This document shows, one piece after another, positions 1 to 9,194 of a DNA stretch of 56,082 nt. Source of the stretch: Nocardia testacea NBRC 100365 (GTDB taxonomy: Bacteria > Actinomycetota > Actinomycetes > Mycobacteriales > Mycobacteriaceae); NCBI RefSeq assembly GCF_000308775.1, contig NZ_BAGJ01000265.1, forward strand, positions 1 through 56,082, written 5' to 3'. The position numbers and the translations under genes are program-made. The notes below the pieces were generated by a model. The model worked only from the letters and a program-made list of their open reading frames with translations, was not told the origin of the DNA and made no database searches. Each line of letters starts with the position of its first letter. Position 1 is the stretch's first letter.

Positions 1-62
1 CCGAGGAGATCCTCGACTCCCTCGCCCGATATATCCAACGGATTTCAGGCGCGGAACACTAG
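1..62 (+). pseudogene. C-terminal tail of an IS630-family transposase (cut by window edge)
   Basis: The only open frame at the left edge (from base 3) reads EEILDSLARYIQRISGAEH and stops at TAG 60-62. This resembles the C-terminal end of IS630-family DDE transposases, where an ILDSLARY-type stretch precedes a short RIS...H end. IS630 elements insert at TA. Here TA at 60-61 directly follows the last transposase codon and belongs to the stop codon, so the element end is probably base 59. The rest lies outside the window. A second IS630 piece, reading the same way, starts near 55934. Confidence 0.55.
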
Positions 63-1438
63 CTGTAGGAGCGGCTCACGAAACCGTCGGGGCGGACCAG
101 CACCGTCCCGTACGGCCAGCCGTCCACCTGGTGCACCGGAACATCGGCCTCCACGCCGGGATCGGCCGTGAATACGCACCACTGCGATCCGACGAGATCC
201 AGCGTGGACACCCCGTCGGCCACCCACATGTGCGGCAGGCGAGATCCTGGGGACCCGTCGAGGTCGAGGGCGACGTCCTCGGTGGAGGGGAGTTCCGCGC
301 CGCCGTACCGGTAGCCCAGGTGCACCACCGGCGCGTTGATCGCCCCGGCTGCCTTGCGCGCCTGCGCCATGTCCTTGCCCCAGTGCAGGGACGGATCGTT
401 GAACCGCAGCCGTGCCTGTTCCATCGTCATGAGGGCCACCGGATGGCGTTCGGCGTGATAGGTCTCCAGCAGTTCGGGCCCTGCCTCACCGCGCAGCACG
501 TGTGCGAGTTTCCACGCCAGGTTGTGGGCGTCGGCGATGCCGGTGTTCAACCCGAACGCGCCCAGTGGAGGGATCGCGTGCGCCGCATCGCCCACCAGGA
601 AGACCCGGCCGACGGACAGGCGATCGGCCACCTGGCCACGGCCCCGGAACCGAAGCACACTCCGGATCTCCACTTCGAAGGACGGGTCGCCGAGCGCGGT
701 GCGGATGAGTTCGGGAGTCGGCTCGGTGTCGAGGCCGGTGAGGAACACCCACTCGCGTGCGCCGTCGACGGTCACCAGCAGGCCGGTCGCGTCCGGATGC
801 TCGATATTGCACATGGCGAACGGCTCGCTCGGACGCAGATCAGCGCGGAACAGGACACTCGTCGTCTCCCGACCCATCACACCGGGACCGGTGAGGCCGA
901 CACCGAGGACCTGCCGGACCCGGCTGCGCACACCGTCGGCTCCCACCAGATAGCGCGCCCGCACGACACGCCTGTCGGACAATGTCGCGGTGACGCCGCC
1001 GGAGTCCTGCTCGAACGAGTCGAGCGCCACGCCGAACTCCACGTCGCCGGCCTTGGTGATCAGCACGCGGTCGAGAAGGTTCTGACCGCACGTGCCGCGG
1101 ATCCGGGCCGGGGTGTAGGTGAGCTCGGCTGCGGTCTTCGCCTTCCACTCCACGCCTTCGGCGAAGTCGGCCTCGGCGAGCGTGCGCCCTCTGATCTTGC
1201 CCGCCCGCAAATCGACCGCAGCCTCGTTGACGGCGTGATCCAGGCCCACCTCGCGCAGGATCTCCACCGACCGCGACCCGATGCCGGTGGCCCTGGGGTG
1301 GGGCGAGAGGTCCGGCTTCTCCTCGACGACCAGGGGCTTGGCGCCGTGGTGGCGCAGCAGCACCGCGAGCATCAGCCCGACGGATCCGCCGCCCGCGATC
1401 AAAACATCTGTGGATACAGTGTGCCCATTCATGGGCAC
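59..1438 (-). CDS. FAD-dependent aromatic monooxygenase (PheA/TfdB-like), probably C-terminally clipped
   Basis: A 459-aa class A flavoprotein hydroxylase. It shows the N-terminal Rossmann FAD motif (DVLIAGGGSVGLMLAV, residues 11-26), the middle YLVGADGVRSRVR stretch (DG motif) and the second FAD motif FLVGDAAHAIPPLGAFGLN. Such enzymes use NAD(P)H and O2 to hydroxylate aromatic or polyketide substrates; the rifampicin monooxygenase branch is one relative. The substrate cannot be read. The start drawn is GTG at 1438; an ATG two codons inside (1432) is equally likely and both sit inside a large palindrome, so the mRNA may be leaderless. The reading ends in VRPDGFVSRSYS at a TAG whose TA is the apparent IS630 insertion site. 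Family members usually run some 15-30 residues further, so the end is probably lost. It is divergent from a TetR gene likely to control it. Confidence 0.85.
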   Translation of the reverse strand: MPMNGHTVSTDVLIAGGGSVGLMLAVLLRHHGAKPLVVEEKPDLSPHPRATGIGSRSVEILREVGLDHAVNEAAVDLRAGKIRGRTLAEADFAEGVEWKAKTAAELTYTPARIRGTCGQNLLDRVLITKAGDVEFGVALDSFEQDSGGVTATLSDRRVVRARYLVGADGVRSRVRQVLGVGLTGPGVMGRETTSVLFRADLRPSEPFAMCNIEHPDATGLLVTVDGAREWVFLTGLDTEPTPELIRTALGDPSFEVEIRSVLRFRGRGQVADRLSVGRVFLVGDAAHAIPPLGAFGLNTGIADAHNLAWKLAHVLRGEAGPELLETYHAERHPVALMTMEQARLRFNDPSLHWGKDMAQARKAAGAINAPVVHLGYRYGGAELPSTEDVALDLDGSPGSRLPHMWVADGVSTLDLVGSQWCVFTADPGVEADVPVHQVDGWPYGTVLVRPDGFVSRSYS

Positions 1439-1448
1439 ACTGTATCCA
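1411..1448. promoter_or_regulatory. 38-bp perfect palindrome, operator between monooxygenase and TetR genes
   Basis: Arm 1411-1428 (TGGATACAGTGTGCCCAT), two-base spacer TC, and arm 1431-1448 (ATGGGCACACTGTATCCA) are exact reverse complements over 18 bases. It covers both candidate starts of the monooxygenase and ends 20 bases before the TetR ATG. Position and symmetry fit the operator of the divergent TetR repressor, controlling both genes. Binding is inferred. Confidence 0.75.
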
Positions 1449-1467
1449 CTTCTGTAGACTCCTGTCC

Positions 1468-2154
1468 ATGTCGCTGATCTGGGAGCGTGAGCCGTACCGG
1501 CCGAACAGGCAGGCCCTGAGCGTGGAGCGCATTGTGGACGCGTCCGTGGCCATCGCTGACGCCGAGGGGATCGACGCGCTGTCGATGCGCCGCGTCGCCG
1601 CCGAGCTGTCGACCGGCACGACCTCGCTGTACCGCTACGTGGACAGCCGTGACGACCTGCTCGACCTCATGGCCGATGCGGTACAGGACGACCACGCGCC
1701 GCTGACGGGAGATTGGCGCGCCGACCTTGAGGCATACGCTCACCACGAGCGCGAACTGTGGCTGCGGCACACCTGGCTCGCCCCGCTGCTTGCCACCCGG
1801 CCATCGCTCGGCCCGAACTGGCTGCGCGGCCTGGAACACGCACTCACCGCAGCCGCCCCGCTGACCTCCGACATCGCCGACGCGGCCTCGGCCGTTGGGC
1901 TGATCAGGGACTACGTGCGCGGCGCGGTCATCCGCGAGCTCGCCGAGAAACAGACCCAACGGCGCACCGGTCAGACCGAAGACCAGTGGCGCGCCGCCGT
2001 CGCCCCCTACATGCGCAAGGTCATCGACAGCGGCGCATATCCCTCGGTTTCGCGCATGATCAAATCCGCCGACCTGAGCCCGGCCGAACAGTTCTCGCAC
2101 GGGTTGCGCCGCATCCTCACCGGGATCGCGGACTCTCAGCAGACGGCACAATGA
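1468..2154 (+). CDS. TetR/AcrR-family transcriptional regulator
   Basis: A 228-aa protein. Residues 10-60 form the DNA-binding helix-turn-helix: RQALSVERIVDASVAIADAE, then DALSMRRVAAELSTGTTSLYRYVDSRDDLLDLM, the usual recognition-helix signature (GTTSLYRYV). The C-terminal ligand domain with WLRHTWLAPLLATRP and late SRMIKSADLSPAEQFSHGLRRILTGI resembles the TetR_C_11 type common in actinobacteria. It is transcribed away from the flavin monooxygenase, and a 38-bp palindrome separates them, so it is most simply a local repressor of the monooxygenase and of itself. There is no clear ribosome site before ATG 1468; a -10-like TAGACT lies about 12 bases upstream, suggesting a leaderless or very short leader. 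Confidence 0.88.
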   Translation: MSLIWEREPYRPNRQALSVERIVDASVAIADAEGIDALSMRRVAAELSTGTTSLYRYVDSRDDLLDLMADAVQDDHAPLTGDWRADLEAYAHHERELWLRHTWLAPLLATRPSLGPNWLRGLEHALTAAAPLTSDIADAASAVGLIRDYVRGAVIRELAEKQTQRRTGQTEDQWRAAVAPYMRKVIDSGAYPSVSRMIKSADLSPAEQFSHGLRRILTGIADSQQTAQ

Positions 2155-2282
2155 TCACGAACAAACCGAGGCCGACCCCCTCCCGAACAGGGACCATCTG
2201 TGCGACACACTGCAATCGGCTACTACAGCTCGCGTTGCTTGACTAATCCGTACTGCTGGGCGGGCCGGCCTGAGCGCCCGAT

Positions 2283-5200
2283 TCACTCGTCATCATCGGG
2301 AGCATCCGGATCCCGCAACGGCCGGTGACCCCCGCCCAGATCTGGCAGGTGGAAGCTGTAGTGGCCGTCGAGCCGGATATGGCGGCGGATGAACGGCGAG
2401 AGCCGCGCGGCGTCCTCATCGCGGACCGGGTAGCCCTGGGCGCGCAGCTCGTCCAGAGCCCGGTCTAGGTACACCGAATTCCATAGCACGGCGATATTCA
2501 AAACGAGCCCCAGCGCGGACAGTTGGTCTTCCATGCCGTCGAGGTAGGCGCGGGTGAGTTCGCCCTTGCGGCCGTGGAAGACGGTACGGCCCAGATCGTG
2601 GCGGCCTTCCTGAAGGTTGGCCTGCGCCTTGGCTTCCCGCCGATAGGGTTCGTCGTCAGCGAGCCGCAAGATATGGAGAGTTTTGAAAATCCGGCCGTAA
2701 TGGGCGATGGCCTGGCCCAGCGCGGTGGGATTGCCGTCGCGGGAAATCATGCGCGTGACCTCGTGCGCGGAGACCTCACCACGGTTCATCGACACCGCCA
2801 CCCGGCACATGTCCTCCCAGTGCGAGTGGATTTTCTCCACATCGATCCGCCCCCGCGCGGCCTTGTCCAGCGGCCCGTAGTCAGCGGCTGGGTCGATGCG
2901 CCACAGCCGCCGATCGGGCAGGCTCTTCAGCTGCGGCCGGTACTTGCGGCCGAGGAGATGCAGGAGCCCGAACACGATGTCCGAATAGGACCCATTGTCG
3001 GAAATGATGTCGTCGGGAACCTTGCTGCCCTCGGGTTGGCGCAGGATCACGTCGATGGCGTTGAGCGAGTCGCGGGGCGTGCCCGATACCACCATCGCGT
3101 TCAGCCCGGCCGCCTGGTCCGAGAGCATGTTCAGCCAGGTAGCGCCTCGTTTCGGCCCGAAATATTCTCGGTTGGGTCTGGCGTGGATGGTGCGGACCGG
3201 CACGACGAACCGCATCCCGTCCACAGAGGCGACGGCCCCGCCGCCCCACAACTGGGCCAGCGGCACATTGGCTTGGGCGTTGACCAGCACCGTGTTCGCC
3301 GCGGACAGGGTGTCCGCACGCAGATAGTGCTGATCGACATGGCGCCGCCGATCGCGGGTCAGCGCGTCGGCGCCGGGCGTGGTCACCGGCGTGAACCCGA
3401 CATTCATGGCCTGGCTACACAGCACCGCCGCCACCGACACCGCCAGATCAGCGACGCGGGCGCTGGTGCCGGCGACGTGGGTGAACGACTCGACGAACCC
3501 CGGCAGCCACGACATCACCTCGAGGACCATTTCCGGCAGGTCCACCCGCGGCATCATCGCCGCGGTGCGGCGGCGTAGATCGACCAGACTCGGCGGGTCC
3601 GGCATCGCCGACAGCGCCGCCACATGCAGTTTCCCGTCCTCGTCCACCGACGCCGAGGTGTCCTCACCCAGGTGCGCGGCCAGCTCCCGGTAGGCGCTGT
3701 CCAGGCTTTGGGTCAGCTCGCCCAGCATCGTGCGGGGGTTATCCGGCAGGCCGAGCACGTTCATGCCCCGGTCGCGAGCGGATTCCCACGCCATGCCGGA
3801 CAGCAGGTGCGCGCGGGGGTCACGCCATTTGGAGGAGTGCTCGGCGAAAATGTTGCGGTGCTTGAGATGCCGGTGGAACTGCTCACGCAGACACAGAGTG
3901 TAGGCGCGGCGGTCAACGGTCTGCTCCGGCCGCTCCGGCGGGTACACCAGCCGTTGCCAGCCACCTCCGATCAGGTCGTGATCCACGCGCCGGGCATCGA
4001 GCCACCGCGCCGGTAACCCGCTGCGGCCGGTGCGTTGCGGGGAAATCATGTCTGCCAGCGCCACAACCGCTTTCAGCACCGGCGCGGCGTCGGCGGTGGC
4101 ACCGAAGTCGATGTTGCGCATCATCGCGGGCAGGAATGAGCGGACCGTGGCGTATCGGTTGGCGAGCTCCTCGAGCCGTTGTGAGTCGCACTCCGGATCG
4201 GCTTGGGGCACCAGCTCGTCGATCGCCGCGAGCGCGGCCCGGAGCTCGGCCTTGGACACGGTGTTCTCGATCAGATCCCACACCAGTTCGAGGGACAGCT
4301 CCGGTTCGTTCTCGCTCATCTCCAGCAGTACCCGCACTACCTGGGCGAGCTTGCCGGCGTTGCGGCTCACTCGCGGGTAACGCTTGAGCTTCTCGTCCTT
4401 GGACTGACGTTCGGCCTTTGCCATCAAGTCGGTGACCATCAGCAGGTCGAACAATTCGAGGACGTCGTCGATTGCCTTGGCGCGCAGGGTAAACACGGTC
4501 GCGGTGAGCAGTGCCAGCAGCCGCTCTCGCTGGGATTTCATCCGCCGCAGGTGCGCGGTCTTGCCGGTCAGCCCGTGCGTGGCCAGGACGATCACCCGGC
4601 GTGCTGGCACCGCCGCGATGTCCACCGACGCCGGGACGACCGCGTTCACATCCCGCACCCGCGCCAAGGCGTTCTTCATGCCCGTCGGCGACGGAGTGAA
4701 CGCGCCCTTACGCAACCGCTCCAGCTCGACATCACGGCGGCGGTTCTCCTCCCGGGTGTCCAGCAGACCCAGCAGCACCCCGGACTCCCCGCCGGTCAGC
4801 TGGGTGGCCAGCTGCCCCCCATAGTCGCCGGTCGGCGTCCTGCTTGCCGTCGGTGACCAGCCGTTCCAGGGTGGTGACGCCCGGTAGCAGAGCATTGTGT
4901 TCTCGCAGCCAGCCCACCGCGCCGGACAGGAGGGCCTTCGGTCCGTCGCCGGTCATCCACGCTTGATCAGTGATCCACGCCAGCAGGTCGACCTCGACCT
5001 GCGCGAACAAGATCAGCCCCTCCTTGCGCTGGATCTCCCACGCGTGTTCGAACCGGGTCTTCTCCCGGTCGGTGTAGGACTTCACGCACGACGGATCCGC
5101 GATCTCCAGCTGCTCAGCCAGATAATCGACCAACTCACCCGGAACATCGAGCGGATCCGGCAGAAACATCCCCAAGTAGCGGACCGTCACCAACTGGAGC

Positions 5201-5379
5201 GCGAATCCGAGCCGATTCGAATCCCGACGCCGGACCGCGATCAGCTCCCGATCGGTGTCATCGAGATGAAAAAACCGCTCCAGCTCGACCCGCGACAGCA
5301 CACCGAACCGGCCGTACCCGGCCCCGCCCTCATCACCCACAAATCGACATGCAACCACCACACACTCACCAGCACCCAC
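2283..5379 (-). pseudogene. tnpA: Tn3-family transposase TnpA, split by one frameshift
   Basis: Two overlapping minus-strand frames form one Tn3-type transposase of about 1000 residues. The N-terminal frame (5379 to about 4815) carries the DUF4158-like domain (YGRFGVLSRVELERFFHLDD). The second frame runs to 2283 and holds the DDE catalytic part: VDGMRFVVPV (first Asp), IISDNGSYSDIVFGLL (second Asp) and LQEGRHDLGRTVFHG (Glu). The change of frame falls in a run of six C at 4815-4820 (G6 on the coding strand), a classic site for a one-base indel, sequencing error or slippage. Everything else looks intact. I found no convincing 38-bp Tn3 terminal repeats or resolvase gene. A second, broken copy with very similar sequence lies at 53056-55728. 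Confidence 0.88.
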
Positions 5380-5454
5380 CGATCCAGCGAATCAACCTCC
5401 ACAGCAAAGCGTTTCGGCCACCAACACTGGCTAACGCCAGTTTCCGGCCAACTG

Positions 5455-5829
5455 GACCCCGCATGCCGACAGGGACTCCGGCAACGTACACAACGGGACC
5501 CGGTCGAAGACGTGTTGACCGAGACGGCCGGGCCGGTGCCGATCGAGGTCCCCCGCGACCGCGATGGCAGCTTCGAACCCCGGATCGCGAAGAAGCGTCA
5601 ATGCCGGTTGACCGGGGTCGATGAAATCGTGCTGTCGCTGTCCGCGAAAGGACTGGCCACCAGGGAGATCTCGGCGCATTTCCCCGAGATCTATGGGGCG
5701 TCGGCGTCGAAGGAAACGGGTCTCTCGGATCACAGACAAGGTGATCGCGGAGATGCAGGAATGGTCGAGCAGGCCTCTCGACGAGGTGTATGTCGCGGTC
5801 TTCACCGACGCCATCGTGGTGAAGATCCG
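5455..5829 (+). pseudogene. IS256-family transposase, left fragment
   Basis: Frames on the plus strand read VLTETAGPVPIEVPRDRDG, then SFEPRI, VDEIVLSLSAKGL and ITDKVIAEMQEWSSRPLDEV, ending VFTDAIVVKIR, all in the order of an IS256 (mutator-type) transposase. The first catalytic Asp (FTDAIV) is present. The N-terminal third is missing, and at least two one-base indels break the frame (near 5510 and near 5730). The gene is cut at 5829 by the ISL3 element and resumes at 7525. It is dead. Confidence 0.8.
5822..5829. repeat. Left copy of the ISL3 target-site duplication
   Basis: AAGATCCG here is repeated exactly at 7517-7524, directly outside the two ends of the ISL3 element. Eight bases is the normal duplication for ISL3. 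Removing the element and one copy restores the IS256 reading frame (IVVKIRDGQVANRP). Confidence 0.92.
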
Positions 5830-7516
5830 GGCTCTGGCGCAGTCTTCGTGATCCCGATGCTCGGCGTGTTGTCGTCGGAGTACCCGGCTTGGTAATGGTG
5901 TCGGGCGTGCTTGGGTGATCTTGTTCAGAAGTTGTTGCCGCACTTGGCTGATCTGGCGGTAGAAGCAGTCGACAGCGAAGGCGATGGGTTGGTTCACCGG
6001 GCTGTGGTCGCCGCGCCGACTGCTCGGTGTCAAGGATGCGAGTCGGTGTCGGCACGTGTGCATTCCCGCTATCGGCGAACGCTGGCCGATGCCGCAGTCG
6101 CCGGACGGGTGGTGACCGTTCAACTGGTAGTTCGGCGGTTCTTCTGCCCGAACAGCGATTGTTCGGCGAAGACTTTCGCTGAACAGGTTGCCGGCCTGAC
6201 GGTGAAATGGTCCCGGCGCACAAGCCAGCTGACGTCGATGCTTGTCGCGATCGGGCTGGCGATGGCCGGTCGCGCCGGCGCCCGGCTGGCGGGCCGATTG
6301 GGGATGCCTGCCGGCCGAGACACGTTGATCCGGCTGGTCCGCCGGTTGCCGGACCCGCCGAACAGCCCGTTAGCGATCTTGGGCGTGGACGATTTCGCTG
6401 TCCGCCGCGGCCACCGCTACGGGACAGTCTTGGTCGATCTCGACACGCGCAGACCGATCGACCTGATCGAGGGCCGCGACGGTGACGCCCTGGCTGCCTG
6501 GCTGCGTGCCGGGCCCCTGCCGCAGATCATCTGCCGTGACCGGGCCGGCGGTTATGCCGAAGGCGCCCGGCAGGGAGCTCCGGCCGCGCTGCAGGTCGCC
6601 GACCGGTTCCATCTGTGGCAGAACCTCGGCCAAGTCGTGGAGAAAGACCTTTCAGCGATTCGCCGAGACCTTGCTGCGGCTCTGGCAGCGGAAGCTGCCA
6701 CCGAGCCTTCCGGTCGGACGCCTGCGGTCGTCGACCATCGTGAACTGAAGGTGGTCGCACGCTTCCGGCATCAGCATGCCGCGGTTCACCGGCTGCTGCA
6801 GCAGGGACTGAGCAAGTCCGCGATCGGTCGCGAGCTGGGCCTGCATCCAGCGACAGTGCGCAAGTTCGCAGGCGCCGATACCGTCGATCCGCTGATCGCC
6901 AAGAACCAACAGCGCTCATCCATCCTGGACGGCTACCACGAACACCTGCACCGACGCTGGAACGACGGCATCCGCAACGGCGCCCAACTCACCCGCGAGA
7001 TCGCCGAGCTCGGATATCCCGGCACCGAACAGCAGGTTCAACGCTATCTGCGCCGATTCCGAACCAGAACCGGCCACATGCCGGTCCCCGCCCCGCGACC
7101 GCCGTCGGTCCGCGACATGACCCGGTGGATCATGACCGATCCCGCCAACCTCACCACCGACGACACCGCTAGCCTGCACCGGCTCGGCAGGCGCAGCAAA
7201 GACCTGCGCCGTCTGGCGCGTCATGTCGAGGACTTCGCGATCATGATGACCCGGCTCGAAGGCCACCGCCTCGAAAAATGGATCAACACCGTCGAGAACG
7301 ACTCACTGACCGCGATCGCCTCATTCGCCCGCAACCTCCGCCGCGACATCGACGCCGTCCGCAACGGACTGACTCTGCCCTACAGCTCCGGCCCGGTCGA
7401 AGGCCACATCAACCGCATCAAAATGATCAAACGCCAAATGTTCGGCCGAGCCAACCTCGACCTACTCCGCAAACGCACCCTGCTACAAAACTGATCACGA
7501 AGACTGCGCCAGAGCC
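5830..7516 (+). mobile_element. Complete ISL3-family insertion sequence, 1687 bp
   Basis: The ends are perfect 24-bp inverted repeats: 5830-5853 begins GGCTCTGGCGCAGTCTTC and 7493-7516 is its exact reverse complement. It is flanked by the 8-bp duplication AAGATCCG. It carries one intact transposase gene whose stop codon (7492-7494) runs into the right repeat. Perfect ends, perfect duplication and an open transposase indicate a recent insertion, here into an already decayed IS256 gene. Confidence 0.95.
5911..7494 (+). CDS. ISL3-family transposase
   Basis: A 527-aa DDE transposase. The N-terminus has the ISL3 zinc-binding pattern (RCQGCES, then FFCPNSDCSAKTF). The catalytic core shows ILGVDDFAVRRGHRYG (first Asp), IICRDRAGGYAEGA (second Asp) and SSGPVEGHINRIKMIKRQMF (Glu). 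A helix-turn-helix-like stretch (LSKSAIGRELGLHPATVRKF) lies in the inserted middle region, as in longer ISL3 members. The first possible codon is TTG at 5911; a later start cannot be excluded because no strong ribosome site is visible. The frame is complete and fills the element, so it is probably functional. Confidence 0.93.
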   Translation: MGDLVQKLLPHLADLAVEAVDSEGDGLVHRAVVAAPTARCQGCESVSARVHSRYRRTLADAAVAGRVVTVQLVVRRFFCPNSDCSAKTFAEQVAGLTVKWSRRTSQLTSMLVAIGLAMAGRAGARLAGRLGMPAGRDTLIRLVRRLPDPPNSPLAILGVDDFAVRRGHRYGTVLVDLDTRRPIDLIEGRDGDALAAWLRAGPLPQIICRDRAGGYAEGARQGAPAALQVADRFHLWQNLGQVVEKDLSAIRRDLAAALAAEAATEPSGRTPAVVDHRELKVVARFRHQHAAVHRLLQQGLSKSAIGRELGLHPATVRKFAGADTVDPLIAKNQQRSSILDGYHEHLHRRWNDGIRNGAQLTREIAELGYPGTEQQVQRYLRRFRTRTGHMPVPAPRPPSVRDMTRWIMTDPANLTTDDTASLHRLGRRSKDLRRLARHVEDFAIMMTRLEGHRLEKWINTVENDSLTAIASFARNLRRDIDAVRNGLTLPYSSGPVEGHINRIKMIKRQMFGRANLDLLRKRTLLQN

Positions 7517-7994
7517 AAGATCCGCGATGGACAAGTCGCCAACCGGCCGATCTATGCCGCGATCGGGGTCACCGTGACCGGCGAAAAGGACATCCTCGGA
7601 CTCTGGGCCGGCTCCGGTGGCGAGGGCGCGAAGTTCTGGCGTTGAAACGGGACGTGAAACCGATCTATACCGTAGTCAACGCTGACGCCGCCCGGCAGCA
7701 CTCGATGAGCGGACCGAGCGGTGGGGCTCGAAATACGGTGTTATGCGGTTGTGGAACAACGCCTGGGAAGAGTTCATCCCCTTCCTGGACTATGACGTCG
7801 AGATCAGGCGGGCGATCAAGGCAAGAGGGCATTTCCCGACCAAGCAGGCCGCTCTGAAATGCTTGTATCTGGTGACTCGTTCGCTCGACCCGACCGGTGC
7901 CGGTCGGGCACGATGGACGATGCGGTGGAAGCATGCGGTCAACGCGTTCGCGATCACCTTCGCTGATCGCTGGCCCGACGCCCGAACCTACTGA
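7517..7994 (+). pseudogene. IS256-family transposase, right fragment
   Basis: This continues the gene interrupted at 5829: KIRDGQVANRPIYAAIGVTV and DILGLWAGSGGEGAKFW, then a deletion, then KRDVKPIYTVVNADAAR, a frame change, and AWEEFIPFLDYDVEIRR to the end DRWPDARTY. Two internal deletions can be read against the family: about 60 residues after KFW (removing the second catalytic Asp) and about 20 residues after EIRR (removing the catalytic Glu). The first eight bases are the right copy of the ISL3 target duplication. Confidence 0.82.
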
Positions 7995-8155
7995 GAGAAA
8001 CCGCCGGAAACACCGTTACCGAGATAGTCCCGGACCGGCCCGAGTGAGTCAGATCGACAGCGCGTCCAATGGTTCCGGGCAGTCCTGTGGGGCTTGGAGG
8101 TCGATCAGCTGGATGTGTCGACGGTCCATGACGTGGACGTGGCCGGAGTATGAGC

Positions 8156-8680
8156 TCATGCCCTTGGTGGCAGCGCCTTTGGCTTGGTAGGTGACGTGGC
8201 CTTCGGCATCGAACTATAGCCGCACCGGGTGCGGCCTTTGAACAGGGCCATGAACATGGGGATGTCGCAGTTGGCATCGGCACAGAGGGCGGGTTCGCCG
8301 TCGGGGTAGCGGCGGCCGGTGCCGTCGACCCAGCTCGTCTGTCGGGGTTCGAGTTTGTTGACGGGATAGGCGGTGCCGTGGAATACGATGCGGTCGCCGT
8401 AACGTGTGACGAGGTCGTCGAGTGCTTGCCGCCCGCTGAGCATTATGGGACCCGTGAGGTCAGGTGTGGGGATGGCCGCTGGTGCGGTAGGTGTGGGGGC
8501 GGTGACTTCGGCCGAGAGTCGTGACCGTTGCCCGAGAGCGCTGAAGATCTCTCCGACTTTGCGCGGGTAGTCGGCCGCGCCGGAGGCGTGGTCGTGTAAT
8601 TTGCCGCAGAGTTGGTGGAAGGAGCTGGCCAGTCGCCCTGCGGCGAGGTTCATGTCGGGGTCGGTGCCGGGGATTCGCAT
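8156..8680 (-). CDS. Hypothetical protein
   Basis: A 174-aa reading from ATG 8680 (MRIPGTDPDMNLAAGRLAS), with AGGAG about 14 bases upstream. It has an early helical part (SSFHQLCGKLHDHASGAADY), a Pro/Thr-rich linker and a compact C-terminal part (YGDRIVFHGTAYPVNKLEPR, then WVDGTGRRYPDGEPALCADA). The last 20 residues are low-complexity and may follow a frameshift. I do not recognise the family. It directly follows an integrase-like remnant on the same strand and may be passenger DNA of a lost element. Confidence 0.4.
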   Translation of the reverse strand: MRIPGTDPDMNLAAGRLASSFHQLCGKLHDHASGAADYPRKVGEIFSALGQRSRLSAEVTAPTPTAPAAIPTPDLTGPIMLSGRQALDDLVTRYGDRIVFHGTAYPVNKLEPRQTSWVDGTGRRYPDGEPALCADANCDIPMFMALFKGRTRCGYSSMPKATSPTKPKALPPRA

Positions 8681-8779
8681 GGCGTAGGCGGTCTCCTGCG
8701 TTGCTGCGTGGTGTGATCTTGGTTTCAGGGGTCGGCTGCGAACACAAGGTTGTGTGCGCGAACGGGGTGGGTATGTTGT

Positions 8780-9194
8780 CGTTGGTCCGTTCACATATCG
8801 TCGCGGGCGTGTCCTGGCCGGAGGCCGCGTGCGATGAGATGGCTGCGAATGTTTTCGTGATCAGGGCTTTTCCGGGTAGTCGGCCTGGGAAGAGCCAGCG
8901 GCCTTGGTTGGCGTAGGAGGCGGGGCTTCCGGCGGTGAGGGGTGGCGGATCAGTTGGTCCAGGGGTTCGGGCGATGGTGTCGCACGTGATGGTGACGGTG
9001 CGGTCGGGCTGGACGACGGCCTGGTCGGCGCGTATGCGGTCGATGCGTGCGAACGGTTGGGCGAGCAGGAGCATGAAAAATCCGGCGATACGGGCGTAGA
9101 GCCCGACGGGAATCCGGTTGAAGCCGATCTGAGCGAGTTCGGCGTCGATGTCAACTTCGGGTGCCGAAGAAGTCTGGCCTGATCGGGTGCCCAC
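8780..9194 (-). pseudogene. Tyrosine-recombinase-like remnant
   Basis: The minus strand reads IGFNRIPVGLYARIAGFFML, then LLAQPFARIDRIRADQAVV, then RWLFPGRLPGKALI. This is the pattern of an actinobacterial family of integrase-like proteins, in which a hydrophobic LLLLAQP segment, an IxRLxxDxV segment and a PWLFPG motif follow each other. The catalytic C-terminal part (R..HxxR...Y) is not found and the frame then runs into unrelated sequence, so I take it as a remnant. Confidence 0.45.

Noticed and set aside
59..1438. Flavin monooxygenase as the missing kynurenine 3-monooxygenase
   Set aside because: The motif spacing and C-terminal region follow the PheA/TfdB-type hydroxylases, and it lacks a C-terminal membrane-anchor or KMO-like features. 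It is also 8 kb from the tryptophan genes with its own TetR.
131..1477. Long plus-strand open frame (448 codons) opposite the flavin monooxygenase
   Set aside because: No motifs and His/Arg/Gln-rich composition; it mirrors the real minus-strand gene with FAD motifs. A normal high-GC shadow.
5209..5225. GATTCGAATCCC resembling a tRNA T-loop
   Set aside because: It lies inside transposase coding sequence and no cloverleaf can be built around it. No tRNA, tmRNA or rRNA was recognised in the window.
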